DNA of 9,614 nt from CAZBBC01 sp964489835 (GTDB lineage: Bacteria; Calditrichota; Calditrichia; JAJRVZ01), in the NCBI GenBank assembly GCA_964489835.1, contig CAZBBC010000163.1, forward strand, positions 1-9,614. Direction: 5' to 3'. Made by a program: the position numbers and the translations under genes. A model generated the notes under the pieces. The model ran no database searches. It was not told where the DNA came from and saw only the letters and a program-made list of their open reading frames with translations. This document shows, in pieces, positions 1 through 6,276 of the stretch (positions within the stretch are counted from its first letter, which is position 1; every line of letters starts with the position of its first letter).

Positions 1-37
1 TGGGAATTTGGAACTGGTAATTGGTAATTATAATATT

Positions 38-339
38 TAAACCACAGAGCAGATCCTTCGACCTTTCGGTCTTCAGGACAGGCTCCGGACACGAAGTTTA
101 ATTTAAAATATTTACTGATTATGTCCTTAGCTCCGTAAAAATTGTATAGATTGCTTCGCTATCGCTCGCAATGACGGCCACATTATCGTCATTGCGAGTC
201 ACGAAGAATGAGTAGCCTGCCCGCCCGCTGGCGGGACGAAGCAATCTATTGTAATTATTGATGTTATCCATTTATACGGAGTAAAAGCTCTAATCATAAT
301 ATTTATTATATCTTCGTGATCTTTGTGCACTTCGTGGTT
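38..339. repeat. Nested inverted-repeat element upstream of the lolA-like gene
   Basis: The outer left arm at 38-54 (AACCACAGAGC) resumes at 89-96 (ACACGAAG). The right arm at 312-339 reads CTTCGTGATC...CTTCGTGGTT. Together they form the same repeat family seen again at 2792-2871. The left arm appears to be split by a 34-bp segment at 55-88 (beginning CCTTCGACC, ending CAGGCTCCGG) of another type. A second, unrelated palindrome lies inside at 147-248. I see no gene in 1-375. Because the right arm can be read through in frame, it artificially lengthens the downstream reading frame back to 316. The pairing of these arms is seen in the sequence; the view that this is one element with nested insertions is inference. 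Confidence 0.55.
147..248. repeat. Palindromic repeat, ATTGCTTCG/CGAAGCAAT family
   Basis: TAGATTGCTTCG at 147-158 is the exact reverse complement of CGAAGCAATCTA at 237-248. CTCGCAATGACG at 165-176 is the exact reverse complement of CGTCATTGCGAG at 187-198, leaving a 10-nt loop. The right arm carries extra sequence at about 199-236 that includes a small GC-rich palindrome (CCCGCC...GGCGGG). Similar short palindromes are dispersed in intergenic DNA of many environmental bacteria. No coding potential is seen. Confidence 0.75.
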
Positions 340-362
340 CAAAAGAATATCGATACACAGAT

Positions 363-368
363 GGAGAG
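363..368 (+). promoter_or_regulatory. Shine-Dalgarno site fixing the lolA-like start at 376
   Basis: GGAGAG lies 7 nt before the ATG at 376. The upstream in-frame ATGs at 316 and 361 have no such site, and 316 lies within a repeat arm. The signal peptide also begins at 376. All three facts support the later start. Confidence 0.75.
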
Positions 369-375
369 AAACAAT

Positions 376-1125
376 ATGACCTACAAAACTTTACCAATAA
401 TATTGTCAACTGCTTTGTTGATTAATTTTTCTTTAGCCCAGGACGCCAGGGAGATTGTCACAAAGGCAAACGAACTGATCCGGGCCAGGAGCAGTTTTTC
501 GGATATGACCATGGAAGTAGTGAAACCGGACTGGTCGCGGAAAGTGTCGATTAAAATCTGGTCACTGGAACCCGATTACGGATTGATGCTTATCACCGCA
601 CCGGCCAAGGACAAAGGCATGGTAACCCTTAAACGAAAAAAAGAAGTGTGGAACTGGATCCCCTCGGTGCAACGGGTGATCAAGATACCGCCCTCGATGA
701 TGATGCAGTCCTGGATGGGATCAGATTTTTCCAATGACGACCTGGTGCGGGAATCCTCCATTGTAGATGATTATGAACACTCGATCATTGGTGAAGATAA
801 TCTGGCAGAATATGTGTGTTACCAGGTTGAACTGCGTCCAAAACCGGAAGCCGGCGTGGTCTGGGGTAAAATTATCATGTGGATATCGAAAGAAGGTTAT
901 CTAGAGTTACGGGCGGACTATTATGATGAGGATCTGGAAAAGATAAAATCAATGATTGGCAGTAATGTGAAGGAAATGGGCGGAAGAACAATACCTGTCC
1001 ACTGGGAAATGATACCCTATGATAAACCAGGGCAGAAAACAGTGATGGACTATAATAACATCGAATTCAATATAAAGATACCAGAATCTTTTTTCTCACA
1101 ACAGAATATGAAACGGGTGCGATGA
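376..1125 (+). CDS. LolA-like outer-membrane lipoprotein-sorting protein
   Basis: This is a 249-aa periplasmic protein of the LolA/LolB-fold family annotated as 'outer membrane lipoprotein-sorting protein' (LolA_like, PF17131 type). Residues 1-21 form a signal peptide (MTYK, hydrophobic stretch, cleavage likely after SLA before QD), with no lipobox cysteine. The family signature is clear: W-x-W-I-P-S-V-Q-R at about 92-100, followed by IKIPPSMM and SWMGSDFSNDDL at about 112-123. These are the conserved loop and strand segments of this branch. Members often sit beside an RND/MMPL or ABC exporter and a beta-barrel protein, as here, and probably carry a lipid or lipoprotein across the periplasm; the cargo is unknown. 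The start at 376 is preferred over in-frame ATGs at 316 and 361 because of the GGAGAG site and the signal peptide. The stop codon overlaps the first copy of a 16-bp direct repeat. A repeat-filled gap of about 410 bp separates it from the permeases. Confidence 0.85.
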   Translation: MTYKTLPIILSTALLINFSLAQDAREIVTKANELIRARSSFSDMTMEVVKPDWSRKVSIKIWSLEPDYGLMLITAPAKDKGMVTLKRKKEVWNWIPSVQRVIKIPPSMMMQSWMGSDFSNDDLVRESSIVDDYEHSIIGEDNLAEYVCYQVELRPKPEAGVVWGKIIMWISKEGYLELRADYYDEDLEKIKSMIGSNVKEMGGRTIPVHWEMIPYDKPGQKTVMDYNNIEFNIKIPESFFSQQNMKRVR

Positions 1126-1164
1126 ATGAAAAGTGAAAAGTGAAGAATGAATGAAAAGTGAAAA
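1124..1164. repeat. Short direct repeat over the lolA-like stop codon
   Basis: GAATGAAAAGTGAAAA occurs exactly at 1124-1139 and again at 1149-1164, a 25-bp period. The intervening AGTGAAGAATGA-type sequence is a degenerate version of the same GAA/GTGAA pattern. The first copy shares bases with the TGA stop (1123-1125). It looks like slippage-prone low-complexity DNA rather than coding sequence. Confidence 0.8.
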
Positions 1165-1369
1165 ATGAAAAAAAACGAATTAGGAGTTAAGAACTGGGAA
1201 TTGGCCCCGATAAAGACGTTACCCTCCGGGCAACAAATCGGGATGAAATCCTCCAGGATTTCAGAATTAGGAACTGGGAATTCGATATTATATGTCATCC
1301 TGTCTGCCGCGGTGGATCAACCGGGGCTGAGAGGGATCTTTTTATGTGTTGGTTTAATCTACTCAGATA

Positions 1370-1463
1370 TGTCATTTCGAATCCGTCAGCCGACGGATGA
1401 GAAATCTTTAATACTTGGAATATTTAAGATCTCTCGCCTCCTGATATCGGCTTCGAGATGACA
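1370..1463. repeat. Inverted repeat, TGTCATYTCGA...GATCTTTAA family
   Basis: The arm at 1370-1411 (TGTCATTTCGAATCCG ... GAAATCTTTAA) is mirrored by 1424-1463 (TTAAGATCTCTCG ... CTTCGAGATGACA), with about 12 nt between them. Reverse-complemented, the second arm begins TGTCATCTCGAAGCCG and ends GAGATCTTAA. A third, diverged copy lies in direct orientation at about 1293-1344 (TGTCATCCTGTC ... GGGATCTTTTTA). This is a short dispersed palindromic element with no coding content. Confidence 0.75.
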
Positions 1464-1526
1464 AAATAACATAATTTATTCTTTGAGTCTTGGCGAGGGT
1501 TTTTGGATATTTCAGACATCAAAATA

Positions 1527-1533
1527 GAAGGAA
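1527..1533 (+). promoter_or_regulatory. Ribosome binding site of permease 1
   Basis: GAAGGAA lies 6 nt before the ATG at 1540 and supports that start. The first membrane segment begins at about residue 17, as expected for the family. Confidence 0.55.
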
Positions 1534-1539
1534 TATGAA

Positions 1540-2754
1540 ATGTACTTATCTTTAAGCTGGCGAAATATTTGGCGGAATAAAAAACGAACCATCATTGTCG
1601 CGGCATCGGTGTTTTTTGCTGTCATCCTTTCTGCCTTGATGCGCTCGGCACAGCTTGGTTCCTATAGTTATATGATCGATTCATCGGCGAAATTATTTAC
1701 CGGTCATTTACAGATTCAAGATAATGAATACTGGGAAAAACGTTCGGTAGACCGGAGCATTACAATCGGTACAGCGGCTTTTGACTCATTAGCCAGCCTG
1801 CCGCACGTAACTCATATAACACCACGTCTTGAAGCTTTTGCCCTGTTATCTTTTAAATCAACCACAAAAGTTGCCCAGGTTATCGGGATCGATCCCGGGC
1901 GGGAGAATGAGATTACCAGAGTTAAAGAAAAAATTGTCAGAGGTGCATATCTGGAGAAAGGATCGAATGGTCTTTTGATCGGTTTGGGACTTGCTGAAAT
2001 GTTAAAAGCCGGTATCGGAGATAGTCTGGTGATTTACGGGCAGGGATATCACGGACAGATTGCTGCCGCGATTGTACCGATTAGCGGGATTGTAAAACTG
2101 CCGTTTAAGGCGATGGATAATGGGATGGTTTTTCTTCCTTTATCCCTTGCCCAGGAAATATTTTCATGCGAAAACAGAGTCACTTCAGTGCCGGTTATCA
2201 TCGATGATGTCAGATATCTGGATGACGTTGAAGAATCCCTGACAGAACATTTGAAGAAGGGGCAGCGGATCATGACCTGGAATGAAATGATGCCCGATTT
2301 GGAACAAAATATTGAGGTTGATAATGTCAGCGGGATCATTATGCTGGCTATTCTCTATATCGTTATTGCCTTTGGTGTGTTTGGAACGGTTATGATGATG
2401 GTTTCTGAAAGAGCCAAGGAATTTGCCATTCTTATCTCGGTGGGCATGCGAAGACGCCGTTTATTACTGGTCCTGGCGATAGAAACTTTTTTGGTTTCCT
2501 TTGTCGGTGTGATTGCCGGCATTGTTGCCAGTACTCCGATTATTCTGTATCTGGTGCATCATCCGATCTTGCTGGTTGGAGAGATGGCTGGATTGTATGA
2601 ACAATTGAGTATTGAGCCGATTTTAAACTTTAGTGCCAATCCCTGGATTTTTATTTCTCAGGCATTGGTGGTGCTGATTATTGCCGTAGTGACAATATCC
2701 TATCCGTTACTGTTTATCCGACGTCTCGATCCGGCAAGAACGATACGAGGATAG
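1540..2754 (+). CDS. ABC transporter permease, FtsX/MacB (LolC/E-like) type, copy 1
   Basis: This 404-aa inner-membrane permease has the MacB/LolC/E layout: a short cytoplasmic N-terminus (SLSWRNIWRNKKRT), TM1 at about 17-37, a large periplasmic domain (MacB_PCD) at about 40-260, then three TM segments at about 265-288, 308-338 and 369-393 forming the FtsX domain. Between TM2 and TM3 lies the conserved cytoplasmic coupling segment RAKEFAILISVGMRR (about 291-305), which contacts the ATPase. The C-terminus ends LDPARTIRG, resembling the family's usual P-x-x-A-I-R tail. It is the same length as the next permease and shares its N-terminal motif, so the two probably form a LolC/LolE-like heterodimer. 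With the ATPase at 4204 they would drive extraction of a lipoprotein or lipid from the inner membrane. The substrate is not determinable here. MacB is excluded because the ATPase is a separate protein. Confidence 0.9.
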   Translation: MYLSLSWRNIWRNKKRTIIVAASVFFAVILSALMRSAQLGSYSYMIDSSAKLFTGHLQIQDNEYWEKRSVDRSITIGTAAFDSLASLPHVTHITPRLEAFALLSFKSTTKVAQVIGIDPGRENEITRVKEKIVRGAYLEKGSNGLLIGLGLAEMLKAGIGDSLVIYGQGYHGQIAAAIVPISGIVKLPFKAMDNGMVFLPLSLAQEIFSCENRVTSVPVIIDDVRYLDDVEESLTEHLKKGQRIMTWNEMMPDLEQNIEVDNVSGIIMLAILYIVIAFGVFGTVMMMVSERAKEFAILISVGMRRRRLLLVLAIETFLVSFVGVIAGIVASTPIILYLVHHPILLVGEMAGLYEQLSIEPILNFSANPWIFISQALVVLIIAVVTISYPLLFIRRLDPARTIRG

Positions 2755-2791
2755 GATACTGTCGAATTGAAAAATGATGTTTTAATTTTAT

Positions 2792-2871
2792 TAACCACGA
2801 AGCACTCGAAGATCACGAAGATAATATAAGTATTTTATAAAACTTCGTGCTCTTCGTGCGCTCTGTGGTTA
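2792..2871. repeat. Inverted repeat, AACCACGAAG...CTTCGTG family
   Basis: Arm 2792-2820 (TAACCACGAAGCACTCGAAG ...) and arm 2843-2871 (ending CTCTGTGGTTA) are 29 nt each and reverse-complementary at about 24 of 29 positions, with a 22-nt AT-rich loop. The arms are related to those at 38-96 and 312-339. If transcribed, the stem would sit in the leader between the two permease genes, so an effect on mRNA stability or differential expression is possible but unproven. Confidence 0.8.
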
Positions 2872-2931
2872 CAAATAATTGTAATTTAAACCTATGTGTC
2901 TCTGTTGTTTACAAAGATAGTAACAAAGGTA

Positions 2932-2940
2932 AGGAAGGAG
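2932..2940 (+). promoter_or_regulatory. Strong Shine-Dalgarno site of permease 2
   Basis: AGGAAGGAG is followed by 6 nt and then the ATG at 2947. This is a near-optimal site and fixes the start. Confidence 0.75.
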
Positions 2941-2946
2941 TAAGCA

Positions 2947-4161
2947 ATGCTTATATCTCTCGCCTGGAAAAATATCTGGCGAAATAAAAAGCGAAGTCTG
3001 ATAATTATTGCTGCCATCACTTTTGGTCTTTGGGGAGGGCTTTTTTCGAGCGCCATTATGGTAGGAATGATGGAGTCCATGGTTGAAACATCGATTAGCC
3101 GGGATTTGTCCCATATACAGATTCATAAAATGGATTATGAGAAGGATATGGATGTACTCAATTTTATCCCCAACGGCGGGGATGTCCTGCAAAATGTACG
3201 GTTGGTTAGCGGTGTTCAGGCGGCTGCCGGCCGGACTAAAATTATGGGGATGGCCGCCTCACCATCTTCATCGTACGGTGTGGTGATTACCGGAATAATG
3301 CCGGAAGATTCAAAACAGGTAACCGATGTGTATTCTAAAGTGATCGAAGGGACCTATTTTGAATCTGAAAAGAAAAATCAGATAATTATCGGGCAAAAAC
3401 TGGCCGCGCGTCTTAATTTGAAACTTCGTTCTAAAATTATATTGAGTTTTCAGAATATAGAAGGGGGTATTGCTTATATCGCCTGCCGCGTGGTCGGTAT
3501 CTTTAAAACGAGTTCTTCACTGTTTGATGAAATGAATGTCTTTGTCAGACAGGGTGATCTCTTTCGAATTCTGGAGACAGAACCGATTATCCATGAAATC
3601 GCTATCCGAGCACAAACAGTCGAAAATATTGATCTTATTAAGAAGCAACTACAATCTTCATTTACGAATCTGCAGGTGGAAAGCTGGACGGATATTGCCC
3701 CGGAATTGGCTTATATATCACAGACAACCGGCCTCTACATGTATATTTTTGTCGGTATTATTATTTTTGCGCTCCTTTTCGGGATTACCAACACCATGCT
3801 GATGTCCGTCGTCGACAGGATCCGTGAATTAGGTGTTCTGACAGCAATAGGAATGAAAAAAAGCAAGGTATTTACAATGATCGTTCTGGAAGCAATGTTA
3901 CTCTCTTTGACCGGCGGGTTTTGTGGTATTGCGATAGGCATTTTGACGATTGCTTATTACGGTAATGTCGGTATTGATTTAACCGTAATTTCTGTAAGCC
4001 TCGAAAGTTTTGGAGCAACGGCCATCCTTTACCCGTTCCTGCCGGCAATCATGTATGTAGTCTTAACGATTATGATCATTATTGCGGCAAATATTGCGGC
4101 ACTTTTACCGGCATGGAAAGCGACACATCTGGTTCCGTCGGAAGCGATCCGGAGCTACTAA
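2947..4161 (+). CDS. ABC transporter permease, FtsX/MacB (LolC/E-like) type, copy 2
   Basis: This is a second 404-aa permease with the same plan: N-terminal ISLAWKNIWRNKKRS, TM1 at about 17-40, a periplasmic MacB_PCD domain to about 260, then TM2 at about 262-288, TM3 at about 308-335 and TM4 at about 365-388. The cytoplasmic coupling segment RIRELGVLTAIGMKK (about 291-305) is closer to the family consensus (REiGilrAiGm) than in copy 1. The C-terminus AWKATHLVPSEAIRSY has the canonical P-x-x-A-I-R tail. The two permeases clearly arose by duplication and have diverged throughout the periplasmic domain, as LolC and LolE have. The ATPase gene follows after about 40 nt, consistent with a shared transcript. 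The probable role is the second half of a heterodimeric permease for lipoprotein or lipid export. Confidence 0.9.
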   Translation: MLISLAWKNIWRNKKRSLIIIAAITFGLWGGLFSSAIMVGMMESMVETSISRDLSHIQIHKMDYEKDMDVLNFIPNGGDVLQNVRLVSGVQAAAGRTKIMGMAASPSSSYGVVITGIMPEDSKQVTDVYSKVIEGTYFESEKKNQIIIGQKLAARLNLKLRSKIILSFQNIEGGIAYIACRVVGIFKTSSSLFDEMNVFVRQGDLFRILETEPIIHEIAIRAQTVENIDLIKKQLQSSFTNLQVESWTDIAPELAYISQTTGLYMYIFVGIIIFALLFGITNTMLMSVVDRIRELGVLTAIGMKKSKVFTMIVLEAMLLSLTGGFCGIAIGILTIAYYGNVGIDLTVISVSLESFGATAILYPFLPAIMYVVLTIMIIIAANIAALLPAWKATHLVPSEAIRSY

Positions 4162-4190
4162 TGAAGATGATACTAACTATAAATATAATC

Positions 4191-4195
4191 AGAGG
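4191..4195 (+). promoter_or_regulatory. Ribosome binding site of the ATPase gene
   Basis: AGAGG lies 8 nt before the ATG at 4204, in the 42-nt spacer after permease 2. No other start in the spacer is plausible. Confidence 0.5.
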
Positions 4196-4203
4196 AAAAA
4201 GAA

Positions 4204-4893
4204 ATGGCATTGATTGAAATTAATCATCTGGAAAAAATCTATAATACTTCTGCTGTCCCGGTGCATGCGGTCAGAGATGTGACTTTTAATGTTGAAAAGA
4301 AAGAATTCATGGCCGTAGTCGGGCCCTCCGGATCCGGAAAGACAACGCTATTGAATATAGTTGGTGGTCTCGATAAACCCAATAAGGGCACAGTGGTCAT
4401 TGATGGCATCGATTTAACCCATATGTCCGAGAAAAAGTTGGTTGATTATCGATTAGGACATATCGGTTTTGTATTTCAGGCCTACAACCTGATTCCCGTT
4501 TTTACCGCCCGGGAGAATGTTGAATTTATTATGCTACTGCAGGGAATAGATAAAAAGGAACGTGAGAGCCGGGCCATTGATCTGCTCAAGCAGGTTGGTC
4601 TTAAGGATCGGATCAATACGCCCCCGGCGCAGCTTTCAGGCGGAGAGCAACAACGGGTGGCTGTCGCCCGGGCATTGGCATCGCGTCCTGCCTTTGTTCT
4701 GGCCGATGAACCGACGGCAAATCTTGATACCGAGGCGGCAGAATCCCTTCTTGATCTGATGGAGACCCTTAATGACACATATGAGATGACGTTCATATTT
4801 TCCACCCACGATATCCGTGTAATGCGGCGTGCACGCCGGATCATTACTTTGCAGGATGGCCGGATCGTAGAGGATAAGAAATCCCTGGCCTAA
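4204..4893 (+). CDS. ABC transporter ATP-binding protein, LolD/MacB family
   Basis: This 229-aa cytoplasmic nucleotide-binding subunit energises the two upstream permeases. All motifs are intact: Walker A GPSGSGKT (40-47), Q-loop glutamine 92 in FVFQAYNLIP, ABC signature LSGGEQQR (144-151), Walker B FVLADE (164-169) with catalytic Glu169, D-loop (ANLD), and switch His202 in STHD. Length and the YNLIP and DEPTANLD wording are typical of the LolD/FtsE/MacB subfamily, which works mechanically on periplasmic substrates rather than pumping through a pore. It lies 42 nt after permease 2 and 34 nt before the outer-membrane protein gene, so co-transcription is likely. I do not assign lolD because the substrate is unknown and the system differs from proteobacterial LolCDE by its linked barrel protein. 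Confidence 0.93.
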   Translation: MALIEINHLEKIYNTSAVPVHAVRDVTFNVEKKEFMAVVGPSGSGKTTLLNIVGGLDKPNKGTVVIDGIDLTHMSEKKLVDYRLGHIGFVFQAYNLIPVFTARENVEFIMLLQGIDKKERESRAIDLLKQVGLKDRINTPPAQLSGGEQQRVAVARALASRPAFVLADEPTANLDTEAAESLLDLMETLNDTYEMTFIFSTHDIRVMRRARRIITLQDGRIVEDKKSLA

Positions 4894-4927
4894 AGAAATA
4901 ATCATAAGCCGAAAGGTTATTTCAATA

Positions 4928-6151
4928 ATGTTCAAATGCTGTCGTATTCCATTGCGGGTAATAAGTTTATTCCTATTCTGTTTTATTAATAGCAGTTTCG
5001 GACAACTATCCGATTGGCAGTTTGGTGGTTATGCCAAGAATCTGCTGATGTATTCCGATGGAACCATTGCGGAATTGCCGATTCAAACAGGACAATGGCA
5101 GAACACGATGCAGGTTCGATTGAATCTCTACTGGTATCCCCTGCAGAGTATAACCTTTACAGCCCAGGCTCGCAATATATTGATTCATCAAAAAAATATT
5201 CGCCCTCTACAGCAGCTCCAAAATGAATGGTACCCTGACACCTATTTTTTTAACCTGAAATCTGAGTGGGATGATGAAAATGATTATTTTGCTTCCGTTG
5301 AAATTGACCGTCTTAACCTTAAATGGATGCGGGATAATCTGGAGGTTGTTACAGGAAGACAGCGCATCGCCTGGGGAACCTGCCTGGTCTGGAATCCTAC
5401 CGACCTATTTAATCCTTTCGATATTCTCGATTTTGATTATGAAGAGCGACCGGGAACCGACGCCGTTCATCTGCAATATTATACCGGACCCTTATCACAA
5501 TTCAACCTGGCCATATCTCCGGGCAGGATAGGCGATAAGGTTATCTATGCTGCCCGCTATCTGACCAATAATTGGAATTATGATATCAATTTTATCGCCG
5601 GTTGGCAACGGAACAGCCTGCGCCTGGCAGCCAGCTGGGCGGGCGCACTTTATGAGGGTGGTTTTCGGGGAGAAATATTATATACCAATCCTGATATGGC
5701 TTATACCAGTTTAAACTTAGGTGCAATCTCTGTTTTTGATATTTTTACCGACCGGATCATTAAAGATCCTTACTGGACGATTGCTTTGTCCTATGATTAT
5801 ACCTTTGAAAACAGTTTCTATATTCATACGGAGTATTTGTACAATGGGCTCGGTACGACAGATAATGCCGGATCCAGAAGATTTGACATTGTTTTTACCG
5901 GCGAGTTGACCCCGGCCCGTCATTCACTCTTTCAGGAATTTGCCTATCAGGTCACCCCCCTGTGTCGTGCTGATTTCTTTGTCATTTTTAATCCCAATGA
6001 TCAATCCTGGATCGCCGCACCATCTATTCAATATTCATTGGCCACCAACTGGGAAATATATCTTCTCGCTTTTCCCACGGATGGGAAACAGGGAAGTGAA
6101 TTCGGCGGCTATCCGGTTCAATATTATACCCGCCTGAAATATTCTTTTTAA
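4928..6151 (+). CDS. Outer-membrane beta-barrel protein linked to the Lol-like transporter
   Basis: This is a 407-aa exported protein. Residues 1-25 are a signal peptide (positive and hydrophobic, cleavage likely after NSSFG before Q). The mature part is rich in alternating aromatic and polar strands (for example FGGYAKNLLMY and YWYPLQSITFTAQARN) and ends in YYTRLKYSF, the terminal phenylalanine typical of barrel proteins recognised by BAM. The segment NLEVVTGRQRIAWGTCLVWNPTDLFNPFD resembles a motif seen in DUF1302-like and porin-like barrels that accompany LolA-like proteins and RND/MMPL or ABC exporters; I infer this relation from pattern memory rather than a search. Position immediately after the ATPase suggests it is the outer-membrane partner or acceptor of the cargo. 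A weak site (AAAGG, 4912-4916) precedes the ATG by 11 nt. It converges on the minus-strand hydrolase gene. Confidence 0.75.
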   Translation: MFKCCRIPLRVISLFLFCFINSSFGQLSDWQFGGYAKNLLMYSDGTIAELPIQTGQWQNTMQVRLNLYWYPLQSITFTAQARNILIHQKNIRPLQQLQNEWYPDTYFFNLKSEWDDENDYFASVEIDRLNLKWMRDNLEVVTGRQRIAWGTCLVWNPTDLFNPFDILDFDYEERPGTDAVHLQYYTGPLSQFNLAISPGRIGDKVIYAARYLTNNWNYDINFIAGWQRNSLRLAASWAGALYEGGFRGEILYTNPDMAYTSLNLGAISVFDIFTDRIIKDPYWTIALSYDYTFENSFYIHTEYLYNGLGTTDNAGSRRFDIVFTGELTPARHSLFQEFAYQVTPLCRADFFVIFNPNDQSWIAAPSIQYSLATNWEIYLLAFPTDGKQGSEFGGYPVQYYTRLKYSF

Positions 6152-6165
6152 TGCTTATTAGTCGG

Positions 6166-6262
6166 CATATAACGCCTGCGATAACCCGCCAAAAACTTGA
6201 ACAATCTTCCCGACGACCAAAACGCTACGCGTTTTTGGTCGGGTTGATTGCCATGTTATATG
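6166..6262 (-). repeat. attC-like recombination site 1 (3' of the hydrolase gene)
   Basis: Outer boxes CATATAAC (6166-6173) and GTTATATG (6255-6262) are exact reverse complements. Inner boxes AACCCG (6183-6188) and CGGGTT (6240-6245) are also exact. The box spacers are 9 nt each. The centre contains a 12-bp stem CGACCAAAACGC/GCGTTTTTGGTCG (6214-6225, 6229-6241; one bulged T) and the motif AAACTTG. This two-box nested plan, ending in AAC/GTT, is that of integron attC sites. Read on the minus strand, the site begins 14 nt after the hydrolase stop codon, the expected place. The GTT box does not fully match the GTTRRRY consensus. A rho-independent terminator is less likely, as no T run follows the stem on either strand. 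Confidence 0.6.
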
Positions 6263-6276
6263 GTAACAATGAATAA

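Larger units (their letters stand above)
1126..1539. other. Repeat-filled intergenic region, no gene seen
   Basis: This gap of about 410 bp between the LolA-like gene and permease 1 contains, in order: the GAATGAAAAGTG direct repeats; two copies of GAACTGGGAATT (1191-1202 and 1271-1282); a CCCGAT/ATCGGG pair (1206-1211, 1237-1242); a tight 9-bp stem TGAAATCCT/AGGATTTCA (1244-1263); and the TGTCAT...GATCTTTAA palindrome family (1293-1463). The open frame at 1165-1461 is made entirely of these repeats, has no ribosome-binding site of note, and its product resembles nothing I recognise, so I do not call it. No clear promoter or T-tailed terminator is visible. Confidence 0.7.
2755..2946. other. 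Inter-permease gap with a repeat hairpin
   Basis: The 192 bp between the two permeases hold the ACCACGAAG palindrome (2792-2871) and then AT-rich sequence leading to the Shine-Dalgarno site of permease 2. No gene, promoter or T-tailed terminator is evident. Confidence 0.6.

Noticed and set aside
258..286. Sigma-70-type promoter (TTGATG, then an AT-rich -10) before the LolA-like gene
   Set aside because: The -35 is plausible, but the base run at the correct spacing (GTAAAA) is a poor -10, and AT-rich matches are expected by chance here.
316..375. N-terminal 20-codon extension of the LolA-like gene
   Set aside because: It lies partly in a repeat arm (312-339), would bury the signal peptide, and has no ribosome-binding site. 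The ATG at 376 has GGAGAG at the right distance.
1165..1461. Possible 98-aa gene between the carrier and permease genes
   Set aside because: The frame is composed of intergenic repeats and palindromes, resembles no protein I know and has no convincing ribosome-binding site.
38..2871. CRISPR array formed by the recurring short repeats
   Set aside because: The repeats are few, inverted, irregularly spaced and of several families. There are no regular spacers and no cas genes.
4482..4935. Minus-strand open frames opposite the ATPase gene
   Set aside because: They are shadows of a fully motif-supported ABC ATPase and encode arginine-rich, family-less products.
6214..6241. Rho-independent terminator between the convergent outer-membrane and hydrolase genes
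   Set aside because: The stem is strong but no T run follows on either strand, and it sits inside the larger two-box attC-like palindrome.
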